Shown here: positions 27,430-36,088 of the stretch, piece by piece | How positions within the stretch are numbered: position 1 is the stretch's first letter | Layout: every line of letters starts with the position of its first letter | Source: Thiotrichales bacterium | GTDB taxonomy: Bacteria > Pseudomonadota > Gammaproteobacteria > Beggiatoales > Beggiatoaceae | Length of the DNA: 64,000 nt | Assembly (NCBI GenBank): GCA_016745035.1 | Contig: JADGDE010000012.1 | Span: 62,171 to 126,170 of the forward strand | Direction of reading: 5' to 3' | The notes under the pieces: model-generated | The model's input: the letters and a program-made list of their open reading frames with translations, nothing else | What the model was told of the DNA's origin: nothing | Database searches by the model: none | Translations under genes and position numbers: made by a program

Positions 27430-27565
27430 ACTGATGTTAGGCACTAAACCTATTTTTATCTCAAAATGGTGGTTTTCCACCTGTCTCGTGGGATTTAGCC
27501 GTGGAGCAATGGCGTTTTTTTACCTTTTGGGATAAAAAAGAAGCCTTTGCTTATACACCTGATTA
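27430..27565 (-). mobile_element. MITE-like element, decayed reverse copy
   Basis: ACTGATGTTAGGCACTAAACC at the left and GAAGCCTTTGCTTATACACCTGAT-like sequence at the right match the reverse complement of the 134-bp family with many changes. The GGTGGTTTTCCACCTG and GGAGCAATGGCG interior blocks are kept. It lies in the promoter region of the alanine-dehydrogenase-like gene, 57 bases before its start. Confidence 0.65.
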
Positions 27566-27621
27566 AGGCTTACAATGCGCCGCCTGCTCTTCTCTTAGCC
27601 CAAGGATTTAAAAGCATCAGT

Positions 27622-28779
27622 ATGAATATCGGTATATTAAAAGAACAAAAAACAGATGAAAATCGCGTTGCACTTACCCCCACGCAAGTAGCGGTTTTAA
27701 CTGCCAATAGGCATCGAGTTTATATTGAGAAACAAGCGGGTAAACAATCAAACTATACCGATGCTGATTATCAGCAAGCAGGTGGTATGGTCGTGTCTAA
27801 AGCAGAAGTGTTAAAGCAAGGGGAATTACTACTCAAAGTTAAATGTCCTTTGCTATCTGAATATCAAGATTACCAGCAGCAACATACCTTGTTTAGCTAT
27901 TTACATTTTGATGAAAATATTAGCGTCGATCATATCCAAGCCTTAACTCAATCAGGTTTTTTGGGTATTGCTTATGAATGGGTAGAAGAGCAAGGGCGTT
28001 ACCCCTTGTTAGAGCCAATGAGTCAAATCACGGGCTATTTGTTTTACCAACGCGCCAAAGAGCTGTGTACCCAATACAAGGGGATTTTGTGCCCGCAATT
28101 TGATGACTTGGGTAACGCTGGCGCGAATCTATTGATTATCGGTATTGGCACGATTGGCACGCAGGTGTTGCGCTCAGCACTCACCGATAAATTAAATTTA
28201 TTTATTGTTGATAAACACCCAGAGCGCGTTAAGGATAAAATCACAGCGATGGGCTTTACTGTGCCCGAAAACTTAGAGTTCATTAGGTTTGAGCAAGATA
28301 ACCCCACCGCGACTAAAAAAGCCCTCAAGGCTGTGATGCCCAAATTGGATATGCTTATCAATTGTGCTGTGCGTCGTCCTAATTTGCCCAAGTCTATCTT
28401 AGATTATTTAGTCGATGCCGAAATGGTGCAAAGCATGGCAGCCAATAGCGTGGTTTGTGATGCCACAGCCTGCGATAAAGACTTGATTGAAACCTGTGTT
28501 TCTAGCGAACACTTGACAGAGATTAAGGTTGTTGATCAAGTGATTCATTATAATCCTGACCATATCCCGTCTTTGACCGGACAAAGTTCCACAGAAAAAC
28601 TCACCGAAGCGACCTTTCCTTATATTGAACTGATGGCAAATCAAGGTATTCACCAAGCGATTAAAACCAATGCCGCGTTAGCCAAAGGGGTCAGTTGTTA
28701 TCAAGGCAAGCTGACCCATGCTTATACAACGCAAAAAAAACAATTGCCTCATCACCCTATTTTAGATTTGCTGGCTTAA
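27622..28779 (+). CDS. Alanine dehydrogenase/lysine-ketoglutarate reductase-like enzyme (AlaDH/PNT superfamily)
   Basis: 385 residues from ATG 27622; an upstream in-frame start at 27547 lies in a MITE remnant and is rejected. The AlaDH/PNT N-terminal domain opens with 'IGILKEQKTDENRVALTPTQ'. The Rossmann site is 'LLIIGIGTIGTQVLRSA' (about 170). The C-terminal 'DHIPSLTGQSSTEKLTEATFPYIELM' combines the 'DHLPSL' of lysine-forming saccharopine dehydrogenases with the 'ATLPY' of alanine dehydrogenase. The substrate is therefore open: alanine, or lysine + 2-oxoglutarate. The presence of a Lys9-type saccharopine dehydrogenase two genes downstream favours a saccharopine-type opine reaction (inference). 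First gene of a tight operon. Confidence 0.75.
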   Translation: MNIGILKEQKTDENRVALTPTQVAVLTANRHRVYIEKQAGKQSNYTDADYQQAGGMVVSKAEVLKQGELLLKVKCPLLSEYQDYQQQHTLFSYLHFDENISVDHIQALTQSGFLGIAYEWVEEQGRYPLLEPMSQITGYLFYQRAKELCTQYKGILCPQFDDLGNAGANLLIIGIGTIGTQVLRSALTDKLNLFIVDKHPERVKDKITAMGFTVPENLEFIRFEQDNPTATKKALKAVMPKLDMLINCAVRRPNLPKSILDYLVDAEMVQSMAANSVVCDATACDKDLIETCVSSEHLTEIKVVDQVIHYNPDHIPSLTGQSSTEKLTEATFPYIELMANQGIHQAIKTNAALAKGVSCYQGKLTHAYTTQKKQLPHHPILDLLA

Positions 28780-28792
28780 GGAGGAATAGGCG

Positions 28793-30832
28793 ATGTTAAT
28801 TGAATTGGGGATTTTGTTTGGTGTTTATGGCACGATGGCGGCTAAACGCAAGCAAAGTAAAAAAAAGCGGCGGCTTAAAAAGCGCAAAAACCAAAGCCGT
28901 TTGGAAAAAAAGGATAATGATTTAATCAAACATGCCCCCAGTGCTTTAGAGTTAAAAAATAACCGTTATTTGCGCTTTAGTGGTATATCGGTGGTGCTCT
29001 CTGGCGTGGCGATCATGAGCACGCCAGCGCTAAGCTTACTATCGGTGGGAATGCTGGGCATTTTAAGCTATCAGCGCTTTATTGGCGGCTTTAGCAAATT
29101 ACTCAAAGACAAACGCATTAGCAATGATTTGGTGATTTTTATTGGGATTGTGTTAGGGGTCGTTACCGCGCAATATTTCGCCCTGAGCTTGGGCATGTGT
29201 TTGTATTACTTTGCCAAAAAAATCCAATCCAAAACCCGCGCCCATGCTGAGCGAGAAATCTTTGAATTATTCGATAATAAGCCCCGCTTAGCTTGGCTCT
29301 TACAAGCAGATGGTGGCGAGCTAGAAGTCGCAGTCGATGAATTACAAATCGGCGATGTGATCGTGATTAACGCGGGCGAAGTGATTCCCGTTGATGCCCT
29401 GATTACCAAAGGCGAGGGCATGGTGGATCAAAGCATTTTAACTGGAGAAGCCAAACCGGTTGAAAAAGTCGCCGATGATGTGATTTTAGCCTCAACCATT
29501 TTGCTGGCGGGCAAGCTCCACGCCCAAGTCGAAAAAACCGGGACTGAAACCATCATTGCCAATATTGGCAAAATCCTCAACAGCTCGATTGAATTTAAAA
29601 CCGATGTGCAATCCAAATCCGAAGTATGGGCAGAACAAGCAGCCGTGCCATTTTTGCTCATGGGCGGGATGGCGTTCCCGTGGCTGGGCATTGGCGCGGC
29701 AACCGTGATTTTCCGCAGCACCTTCTCTGCCAGTATTGATTTGATTGCCTCGCTGGAAGTGTTGTCGCATTTACGCTTTGCTTATGGACATGGGATTTTT
29801 ATCAAAGATGGGCGCGCGCTTGAAAAGCTCCATGATGTCGATGCCATTTTGTTTGATAAAACCGGCACACTGACCACGGGTAGCTTTGAAGTCCATCGCC
29901 TGATTAGCTATAGCGATAGCCACAGTGAAAACGACATCTTAGGCTATGCAGCCATTGCTGAGAAAAAACTCAAACACCCGATTGCAACCGCGATTTTGAC
30001 CCACGCCCAAGCCTTGAACTTAAGCACCGACGCTTTTGCCGATGCAAACTACCAAATTGGCTATGGTGTCAGCCTGAATTTAGGCGATAAAATGATTCAA
30101 GTCGGCAGTGAACGCTTCATGCAAGCCAAAGACATTGACCTAGACACAGGCGTTGCCAACGATATGCACAGCGCCCATGATTTAGCCCACTCCTTTGTTT
30201 TGGTCGCCGTCGATGGGGAAATAGCGGGGGCAATCGAATTGCAAGCCAGCTTGCGCCCCGAAGCCCATCAGATTGTCAGCGATATTCACAAAATGGGCGG
30301 ACGCGAGAGCTATATTGTCTCTGGCGACCACAAACAAGCCACCGCGCAACTGGCGGACGAACTCGGCATTGATCATTATTACGCCGATGTCTTACCCGAG
30401 GACAAAGCTGACATCGTCGCGAAACTCCAAAAACAAGGCAAAACCGTCTGCTTTGTCGGCGACGGGGTCAATGACTCGATTGCCATGAGCCAAGCGGATG
30501 TGTCGATTTCCTTGCGTGGCGCGTCTTCAGTGGCAACCGATGTCTCCCAAGTCATTTTCATGGATGGCACTTTGGTCAACTTCACCCGCTTATTTGAACT
30601 CAGTGAACACCTGAATAAAAAACTACGTCGTGGGCTATTTTATACCATGACTCCCTCTGGGTTTAATATTGCCTCCGCCGTCTTCTTAAATACCAACTTA
30701 CTTGCGGCGATTATGGTCGATTATGGTTTCTTAATGACCGGACTACTCCAGACCATGCGCGAAAAGAAAGTTGAATTTATTGACCAGCAAGACCCAGACT
30801 CCCAAGCCCTGTCCCAACTAGAGGAAAAATAG
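28793..30832 (+). CDS. P1-like P-type ATPase lacking the metal-binding CPC motif
   Basis: 679 residues. The N-terminus is a hydrophobic helix and a strongly basic stretch (about 17-42), with no heavy-metal-associated domain. Then membrane helices, the actuator motif 'TGEA' (217-220), phosphorylation site 'DKTGT' (355-359), 'KHPIA' in the nucleotide domain (HP typical of P1B) and 'GDGVNDS'. Where copper/zinc pumps have CPC before the phosphorylation domain, this protein has 'RSTFSASID' (308-316), so its cargo cannot be inferred. The ribosome-binding site AAGGAGGA overlaps the upstream stop. A paralogue is encoded at 48815-50836. Flanked on both sides by amino-acid/opine dehydrogenases within 13 and 4 bases. 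Confidence 0.88.
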   Translation: MLIELGILFGVYGTMAAKRKQSKKKRRLKKRKNQSRLEKKDNDLIKHAPSALELKNNRYLRFSGISVVLSGVAIMSTPALSLLSVGMLGILSYQRFIGGFSKLLKDKRISNDLVIFIGIVLGVVTAQYFALSLGMCLYYFAKKIQSKTRAHAEREIFELFDNKPRLAWLLQADGGELEVAVDELQIGDVIVINAGEVIPVDALITKGEGMVDQSILTGEAKPVEKVADDVILASTILLAGKLHAQVEKTGTETIIANIGKILNSSIEFKTDVQSKSEVWAEQAAVPFLLMGGMAFPWLGIGAATVIFRSTFSASIDLIASLEVLSHLRFAYGHGIFIKDGRALEKLHDVDAILFDKTGTLTTGSFEVHRLISYSDSHSENDILGYAAIAEKKLKHPIATAILTHAQALNLSTDAFADANYQIGYGVSLNLGDKMIQVGSERFMQAKDIDLDTGVANDMHSAHDLAHSFVLVAVDGEIAGAIELQASLRPEAHQIVSDIHKMGGRESYIVSGDHKQATAQLADELGIDHYYADVLPEDKADIVAKLQKQGKTVCFVGDGVNDSIAMSQADVSISLRGASSVATDVSQVIFMDGTLVNFTRLFELSEHLNKKLRRGLFYTMTPSGFNIASAVFLNTNLLAAIMVDYGFLMTGLLQTMREKKVEFIDQQDPDSQALSQLEEK

Positions 30833-30836
30833 CCCG

Positions 30837-32159
30837 ATGAAAACTGTTGCCATTTTTGGTTCTGGCATGATGCCGCCGGCAATTATTGACTACTATAGCC
30901 ATAAATACCCCTGCCAAATCATTATCGCTACCATCGACCGTCCTCAAGCAGAAAAATTAATTGCAGGCAAGGAAAACTGTCAGATAGCTATGTGGTCGGC
31001 TGATGACCCCAATAGCATTGATGCGATTACCGCAAAAGCCGATTTGGTCGCAGCAATGATTCCTGAGCATGTGCTGCTACCCGTAGCAGAATCCTGTATC
31101 CGCACCGCAACCCCTATGGTCTATACCGCTTACAATGAAGTCAATATTCAAAAACTCTCAGAAAAAGCCCAAGAAAAAGGCATATTAATCCTCTCCGAAG
31201 TCGGCGAAGACCCAGGGCTAGATCATCTTTGCGCCATGAAAATTCTCGAAGACATTCGCGCCGAAAACGGCAAGGTATTGGAGGTAAAACAATGGGGGGC
31301 TGGGATTCCTGATCATGCCGACAACAACAACCCGATGGGCTATAAATTCTCTTGGTCACCCCCACGTTTATACGAAGCCCTACAAGCCAGCCCGACTTAT
31401 ACTGTCAACGGCGAGCAAATCTCATATCATAATGGCGAACAATACAAACACTTCAAATTAGTCGATACCCTTTGGGGCACATTTGAATCGGTGGCTCACC
31501 GTACGGTTATGCCTTATTTCGATGCCTATCAACTGCCAAAAAATATCTCCTATATACGCGGTTTATTGCGACACCATGGCTACTGCAATACCGTCAACGC
31601 CTACTTAAAATTAGGTCTATTAAATTCTAAACAACCATTCGATTACCAAGGCAAAAGCTGCCGAGAGATTACCGCCAGTTTGATTGATGCTGAGCCTGAA
31701 AACCTAGAACAAGCCATGGCTGATTTTCTTGAAATGAAAACTTATGATGACATCATGCATCGCCTCAAATGGTTAGGTTTATTTAAAGATAGCCCCGCCC
31801 CGATTGAACAAGGCACACCGGCGCAATACCTATTAGCGCTACAAAGTCGCCGGATGATGTATGCAGAGCATGAGTCTGACATTACCTTAATCCTAGCGCG
31901 CATCACCGTAGAATTGGCAAACGGGCAACGGGTATTAAAAGAAGGGCGTTTGCGCGTAGCAGGTATCCCCGGCGGTTTCTCCGCCATGAGCCGTGCTGTC
32001 GGCTATTCCGTCGGTGTGGCAGGGCGAAAAATTTTGGAAGGCAAAGTGCCGCAAACCGGCTGTTTGATGCTGCCAGAACTCCCGGATTTATGCCACCTGA
32101 TGCGCGATGAAATGGCGCAATATCAATTTAAGTTTGATTATGAGACCTTTGAACAATAG
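30837..32159 (+). CDS. Saccharopine dehydrogenase, Lys9/SDH type
   Basis: 440 residues. N-terminal NADP-binding 'VAIFGSGMMPPAIIDYYSHK'; core 'LSEVGEDPGLDHLCAMKIL' and 'NNPMGYKFSWSPPRLYEAL', which match the glutamate-forming saccharopine dehydrogenases (yeast Lys9 and the C-terminal half of animal/plant LKR/SDH); also 'YIRGLLRHHGYCNTV' and 'AMSRAVGYSVGVAGRKILEG'. Known reaction: saccharopine to 2-aminoadipate-6-semialdehyde and glutamate (or the reverse). It begins four bases after the ATPase stop, so the three genes are almost certainly one transcript. It ends convergent with a zinc dehydrogenase. Confidence 0.88.
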   Translation: MKTVAIFGSGMMPPAIIDYYSHKYPCQIIIATIDRPQAEKLIAGKENCQIAMWSADDPNSIDAITAKADLVAAMIPEHVLLPVAESCIRTATPMVYTAYNEVNIQKLSEKAQEKGILILSEVGEDPGLDHLCAMKILEDIRAENGKVLEVKQWGAGIPDHADNNNPMGYKFSWSPPRLYEALQASPTYTVNGEQISYHNGEQYKHFKLVDTLWGTFESVAHRTVMPYFDAYQLPKNISYIRGLLRHHGYCNTVNAYLKLGLLNSKQPFDYQGKSCREITASLIDAEPENLEQAMADFLEMKTYDDIMHRLKWLGLFKDSPAPIEQGTPAQYLLALQSRRMMYAEHESDITLILARITVELANGQRVLKEGRLRVAGIPGGFSAMSRAVGYSVGVAGRKILEGKVPQTGCLMLPELPDLCHLMRDEMAQYQFKFDYETFEQ

Positions 32160-32192
32160 CATTTGAGGGAGCTTTGTCACCCGCACACACCC

Positions 32193-33149
32193 TTAAGGCG
32201 TTAATAGCACTTTCATTGCTGCCGCTTGTCTAGCCTGTGCAAAAGCGGCTAAACCTTGGCTTAAGGGATAGCTTGCGCGAATCAAAGGGCGTGGGTCAAT
32301 ACGCCCCTCGGCGAGCAGACGCAGCGCGGGGGTGAAATCACCACAGCGCGAGCCTATCAAGCTGATTTCATTGACCACAATGCGGGATAAATCGACCTCA
32401 GGGCTACCCTTATAGGTGCTTTTGAGGATAATCTTGCCGCGTGGGCGCACACAATCGAGGGCAAGCGCTAAACCGCTGGGATTGCCTGTGGCTTCAATGA
32501 CAATATCAAAGCGCTGTCTTTGAGCAGCTTGTTCGTTTATCCAATCGATACTTTGAGCACTGAGCAAAGCTTGTTGCTCAGGGTAACGCGCCACTACTTG
32601 CACTTGCGCGGGCGTTTGTTTGAGGCACAAGGCAATCAGTTGCCCCAAGCGCCCTGCGCCAATCAGTAAAACCTTATCCTGAGGACGTAAGGGGGTTTGC
32701 TCGACAATTGCCAGTGCAGCGGCCAAAGGCTCGGTAAACACCGCCATCTCTGCTGTTACCGACTCTGGCACGCGGTATAAATTGGCTAAGGGTAAACACA
32801 AATAATCGGCAAACGCGCCATCATGATTAAGAATGCCTAAAACTTCACGGTTATCACAATGCGTCGGGCGGGCGGCTTGGCAATTAGGACATTGCCCACA
32901 ACTGATATTAATTGCACCGACGACACGCTCGCCTATCCGTTCTGGAGCATTCGGGGCTTCTTCGATTTCACCGTAGAACTCATGCCCTAAAATACCGCTA
33001 AAGGGGTAGTAACCTTGAATTAAGGCTAAATCCGTGGCGCAAATGCCGGCAAGATGAACTTTAACGCGGGCTTCATGGGGCTTAGGGATTGGAGAGGCTA
33101 AATTGCTACGATAGTGCAATTGTTTATCTTGAAGATATAAGCCTTGCAT
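32193..33149 (-). CDS. Zinc-dependent medium-chain alcohol dehydrogenase
   Basis: 318 residues. Catalytic zinc: Cys37 ('AGICATD') and His54-Glu55 ('LGHEF'). Structural zinc: four cysteines at 82, 85, 88 and 96 ('SCGQCPNCQAARPTHC'). The cofactor site 'VLLIGAGRLGQLIALCL' is followed by 'EATGNPSGLALALD'. It is shorter than typical alcohol dehydrogenases (about 340-370) and resembles the compact sorbitol/threonine-dehydrogenase side of the family. Substrate unknown. No purine-rich ribosome-binding site is seen. Downstream of erpA on the same strand but separated by a hairpin. Confidence 0.88.
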   Translation of the reverse strand: MQGLYLQDKQLHYRSNLASPIPKPHEARVKVHLAGICATDLALIQGYYPFSGILGHEFYGEIEEAPNAPERIGERVVGAINISCGQCPNCQAARPTHCDNREVLGILNHDGAFADYLCLPLANLYRVPESVTAEMAVFTEPLAAALAIVEQTPLRPQDKVLLIGAGRLGQLIALCLKQTPAQVQVVARYPEQQALLSAQSIDWINEQAAQRQRFDIVIEATGNPSGLALALDCVRPRGKIILKSTYKGSPEVDLSRIVVNEISLIGSRCGDFTPALRLLAEGRIDPRPLIRASYPLSQGLAAFAQARQAAAMKVLLTP

Positions 33150-33159
33150 GGGGAGGTAA

Positions 33160-33185
33160 CATTCCTACGCAAGTACGTAGGAATG
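33160..33185. terminator. Hairpin between erpA and the alcohol dehydrogenase gene
   Basis: Perfect ten-base arms CATTCCTACG/CGTAGGAATG with a six-base loop, eight bases past the erpA stop. No T-run follows, so an ordinary Rho-independent terminator is not certain. Confidence 0.5.
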
Positions 33186-33193
33186 CCAAATAC

Positions 33194-33547
33194 TTAGGAA
33201 GAAAAAGAGGAGCCGCAGCCACAAGTAGTGGTTGCATTCGGATTGCGAATCACAAATTGTGAGCCTTCCAAACCTTCGGTGTAGTCGATTTCAGCACCAA
33301 CCAAGTATTGGAAGCTGGTAGGATCAACGAGGAGTTTTACACCATTTTTTTCCACCACGGTGTCGCCGTCTTCTTCATTTTCGGCAAAGGTAAAGCCGTA
33401 TTGGAAGCCTGAGCAACCGCCGCCTTGCACAAATACACGTAACATTAAACCGTCATGATCTTCTTCTTCGATCAGCGCTTGGACTTTAGCAGCGGCGCTG
33501 TCGGTAAAAATCAATGGTTCTGGGATTTCAACTTCAACTGAACTCAT
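33194..33547 (-). CDS. erpA: Iron-sulfur cluster insertion protein ErpA
   Basis: A-type carrier delivering iron-sulfur clusters to apoproteins. 117 residues with the three invariant cysteines: Cys45 in '[13 protein letters not shown]', and Cys109/Cys111 in '[12 protein letters not shown]'. '[14 protein letters not shown]' is the ErpA-type segment before the last cysteines. The start is 46 bases from the divergent DUF1624 gene, so the promoters overlap. Confidence 0.96.
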   Translation of the reverse strand: MSSVEVEIPEPLIFTDSAAAKVQALIEEEDHDGLMLRVFVQGGGCSGFQYGFTFAENEEDGDTVVEKNGVKLLVDPTSFQYLVGAEIDYTEGLEGSQFVIRNPNATTTCGCGSSFSS

Positions 33548-33593
33548 AATAAATCTGCCTTATAATGATGGCTTTTTCAAAAAGGTGTTAGCG

Positions 33594-34355
33594 ATGTCAC
33601 GACGCAAGCGTGGACCGAAAAAAATGATAAAAAGTCAGCAAGTAAATCGCTTGCCGCGTTTAGATATGCTTCGGGGTATCGCTGTTGTCGCAATGATAGC
33701 CTATCATTTTTGTTATGATTTAGTCTATTTTCAATGGGCTTACTTTGATTTTCAGCAAGATTGGTTTTGGCAAGGGGCAAGATTTGTCATTGTCAGCAGC
33801 TTTTTATTGCTGGTTGGTATCGGTCTACAACTGGCAACCGTGGGACAAAACTATCTAAATTCAACGCATTGGAATCGCTTATTAAAAATCGCCGCTTGTG
33901 CTGCCTTGGTCAGTGTTGGCAGTTTTTTATTATTCGGTCAGCGCTTTATTTTTTTTGGTATTCTCCATGCGATTGTCGTCTCTAGCTTAATTGGCTTATG
34001 GTTACGGCAGCAATTACGCTTGAGTTTTATCATCGGCAGCTTGTGTTTACTTATCGGGGTTTTATTTGAGCATCCGCTGTTTAACCACCCCGCGCTGCAA
34101 TGGTTGGGGATGATGCCGTATGCGCCTGCAACCGAGGATTACGTGCCCTTGCTGCCGTGGTTGGGCTTGGTGTTATATGGCTCGATTTTGGGCGCGTGGC
34201 TGCTCAAATCCCCCAAGTGGCAACAGCACCTCGCCGTCGCGCCAGAATCTGTCTTTAGCCATAGCTTGGTATTTTTGGGTAAACGGGCTTTGTGGGTGTA
34301 TATGCTCCACCAACCGATTCTTATCAGTCTTATGTATATGGTTAAAACCGCCTAA
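33594..34355 (+). CDS. DUF1624 (heparan-alpha-glucosaminide N-acetyltransferase-like) membrane protein
   Basis: About 253 residues from ATG 33594 (AAGG upstream); ATG 33624 is an alternative. The signature 'RLPRLDMLRGIAVVAMIAYHFCYDL' carries the Asp-Arg and His of the DUF1624/acyltransferase-like family. Six to seven membrane helices and 'LGKRALWVYMLHQPILISLM' at the end. The role in bacteria is not settled; acyl transfer to envelope glycans is the family guess. Its stop is one base before the waaA start, so the two are an operon. Confidence 0.85.
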   Translation: MSRRKRGPKKMIKSQQVNRLPRLDMLRGIAVVAMIAYHFCYDLVYFQWAYFDFQQDWFWQGARFVIVSSFLLLVGIGLQLATVGQNYLNSTHWNRLLKIAACAALVSVGSFLLFGQRFIFFGILHAIVVSSLIGLWLRQQLRLSFIIGSLCLLIGVLFEHPLFNHPALQWLGMMPYAPATEDYVPLLPWLGLVLYGSILGAWLLKSPKWQQHLAVAPESVFSHSLVFLGKRALWVYMLHQPILISLMYMVKTA

Positions 34356-34356
34356 T

Positions 34357-35607
34357 ATGCGCTATTTATACAGTTTATTGCTCTGCTGCCTTATTCCTTT
34401 AGTTATTTTGCGTTTGTTGTGGCGTGGCTTGCGCGCCCCCGCTTATCTGCACGGCTGGGGCTATCGTTTCGGTTGGCAACGCCGCCAGCAGCGCTATGCT
34501 ATTTGGTTGCACGCGGTCTCTGTCGGCGAGGTGCAAGCGAGTTTGCCGCTGATTAGCGCCTTGAGGCAACAATACCCTGATAAAAACTTGTTAGTCACCA
34601 CCTTTACCCCCACAGGCTTAGCGCAATTACGCCAGCATTTCCCCGGCCTAGATCATCAATATTTGCCCTATGACTTGCCTTGGGCGGCACAGGCTTTTAT
34701 GCGCCAAATTCGCCCCCAATTGGGCATTATCATGGAAACCGAGTTATGGCCAAACTTACTTCATGCGTGCAGGCAGCAACAAACGCCCTTGATTTTAGCC
34801 AATGCGCGTTTATCAGCGCGCTCTTTCCGTGCTTATCAACGCTATAATCTCGGCTTATTGTCACCAACGCTCGCGGCACTGACGCATATCGCCGCGCAAA
34901 CCGAGCAAGATGCTGAGCATTTTCAAGCTCTCGGTGTCGAGGTTGAGCGAATAACGGTTACGGGCAATATTAAATTTGATAACGACTTGCCGCACAGCTT
35001 GCACGAACAGGCAGCGGCATTGCGCCGCCAGTGGCAACAACGCTTAGTCTGGATTGCCGCCAGCACTCACGAGGGCGAGGACGAACCCATACTCAGTGTT
35101 TTTCAGCGCTTACGGGTCGATTTTCCTGACTTATTATTAATTTTAGTCCCGCGCCATCCTGAGCGTTTTAATCGAGTGGCGGCTTTATGTGAAGCCAACG
35201 CACCAACCGTGCGGCGCAGCAGTGGCGAATCTTGTAGCGATGACACTGCAATTTATCTTGGCGATAGCATGGGCGAGTTGCCTTTATTATATGCCTGTGC
35301 CGATGTTGCCTTTGTCGGTGGCAGCTTGGTCGAAATCGGTGGGCATAATATGCTTGAGCCAGCGGCTTTAGGTGTGCCGTGTGTGTTTGGCGCACATGTT
35401 TTTAATTTTTCATTAATCAGTCAGCAATTACAACAACACGGCGCAGCAGAACAAATTGAAGATATAGAGGGTTTGTATCACAGTTTGAAGAGGTATTTAG
35501 CTGACCCCAATCAACGCCACCAAACGGGCGAAAATGCACGGCAGTTTGTGGCGCAAAATCGGGGGGCTTTAGAGCGCTTAGAAAAATTGGTGTTAGCACA
35601 TTTTTGA
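34357..35607 (+). CDS. waaA: 3-deoxy-D-manno-octulosonic acid transferase
   Basis: Membrane-anchored GT30 enzyme adding Kdo to lipid IVA. 416 residues from ATG 34357; an upstream open extension overlapping DUF1624 is not family-like. N-terminal anchor ('YLYSLLLCCLIPLVILRLLW'), 'WLHAVSVGEVQASLPLI' with the catalytic Glu, 'METELWPNLL', 'TGNIKFD', 'ASTHEGED', 'VPRHPERF' and 'VGGSLVEIGGHNMLEPAALG'. These are all canonical. kdsC (supply of Kdo) is elsewhere in the window. Confidence 0.96.
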   Translation: MRYLYSLLLCCLIPLVILRLLWRGLRAPAYLHGWGYRFGWQRRQQRYAIWLHAVSVGEVQASLPLISALRQQYPDKNLLVTTFTPTGLAQLRQHFPGLDHQYLPYDLPWAAQAFMRQIRPQLGIIMETELWPNLLHACRQQQTPLILANARLSARSFRAYQRYNLGLLSPTLAALTHIAAQTEQDAEHFQALGVEVERITVTGNIKFDNDLPHSLHEQAAALRRQWQQRLVWIAASTHEGEDEPILSVFQRLRVDFPDLLLILVPRHPERFNRVAALCEANAPTVRRSSGESCSDDTAIYLGDSMGELPLLYACADVAFVGGSLVEIGGHNMLEPAALGVPCVFGAHVFNFSLISQQLQQHGAAEQIEDIEGLYHSLKRYLADPNQRHQTGENARQFVAQNRGALERLEKLVLAHF

Positions 35608-36088
35608 AGTGCTCTGTGATAGGACAAACTTAACAGCAAATAATACCCATTCAAATATGATTTGCGCTCACTAGCGCACGGTTAAAAATAATGTAGCTAG
35701 AGGAAAAGCTTGAACCAAATAGACATTAAGGTCAATTATGCCGTTAAATAGATAACATACAAACGGATACCTAAAAGGTTTAAACCGTGGCGACCATGAT
35801 GTTAGTAATATTTCCCATAATTTTTTAGCCGAAATGCCTAAATCAAAAGGGCAATCGTATTCAGGGTAATCACATCAAATGATCCAACTCACATTTCCAT
35901 TTTGATGTGATTGCTCAACCCGTTTATTCGACATCGCTTGCACCCTATAATCGGTTCAGGTTAAGCTAGGGCAGTTGTTTTAGCTTGCCCACACAAATAA
36001 TTAATGTTCTGCTATCAGTTTTTTAGAGCGTAGAAGCCAGTCAGTGTGTTTTATAGCAGTTAAGTATCAAAATAAAGTTGTTACCATC
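35608..36088. other. Intergenic region between waaA and the TonB-dependent receptor
   Basis: About 480 bases with no gene recognised. It is AT-rich with one inverted repeat (35868-35912) and probably the receptor promoter in 35940-36080. No cobalamin or other riboswitch core was recognised. Confidence 0.5.
35868..35912. promoter_or_regulatory. Inverted repeat AATCACATCAAA ... TTTGATGTGATT upstream of the receptor gene
   Basis: Twelve-base arms, complementary, separated by about 20 bases, roughly 175 bases before the receptor start. It could be a paired operator, a hairpin or a dispersed-repeat remnant. The half site does not match the Fur box as I know it. Confidence 0.35.

Noticed and set aside
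27547-27621. Upstream extension of the alanine-dehydrogenase-like gene
   Set aside because: The TTG start lies in a decayed MITE and the extra residues are not family-like; ATG 27622 starts the conserved N-terminus.
28793-30832. Copper- or zinc-exporting ATPase call
   Set aside because: Both the CPC motif and the N-terminal metal-binding domain are missing, so a metal cargo is not supported.
34120-34356. Upstream open extension of waaA
   Set aside because: It lies entirely in the DUF1624 gene in another frame; the membrane anchor of WaaA begins at ATG 34357.
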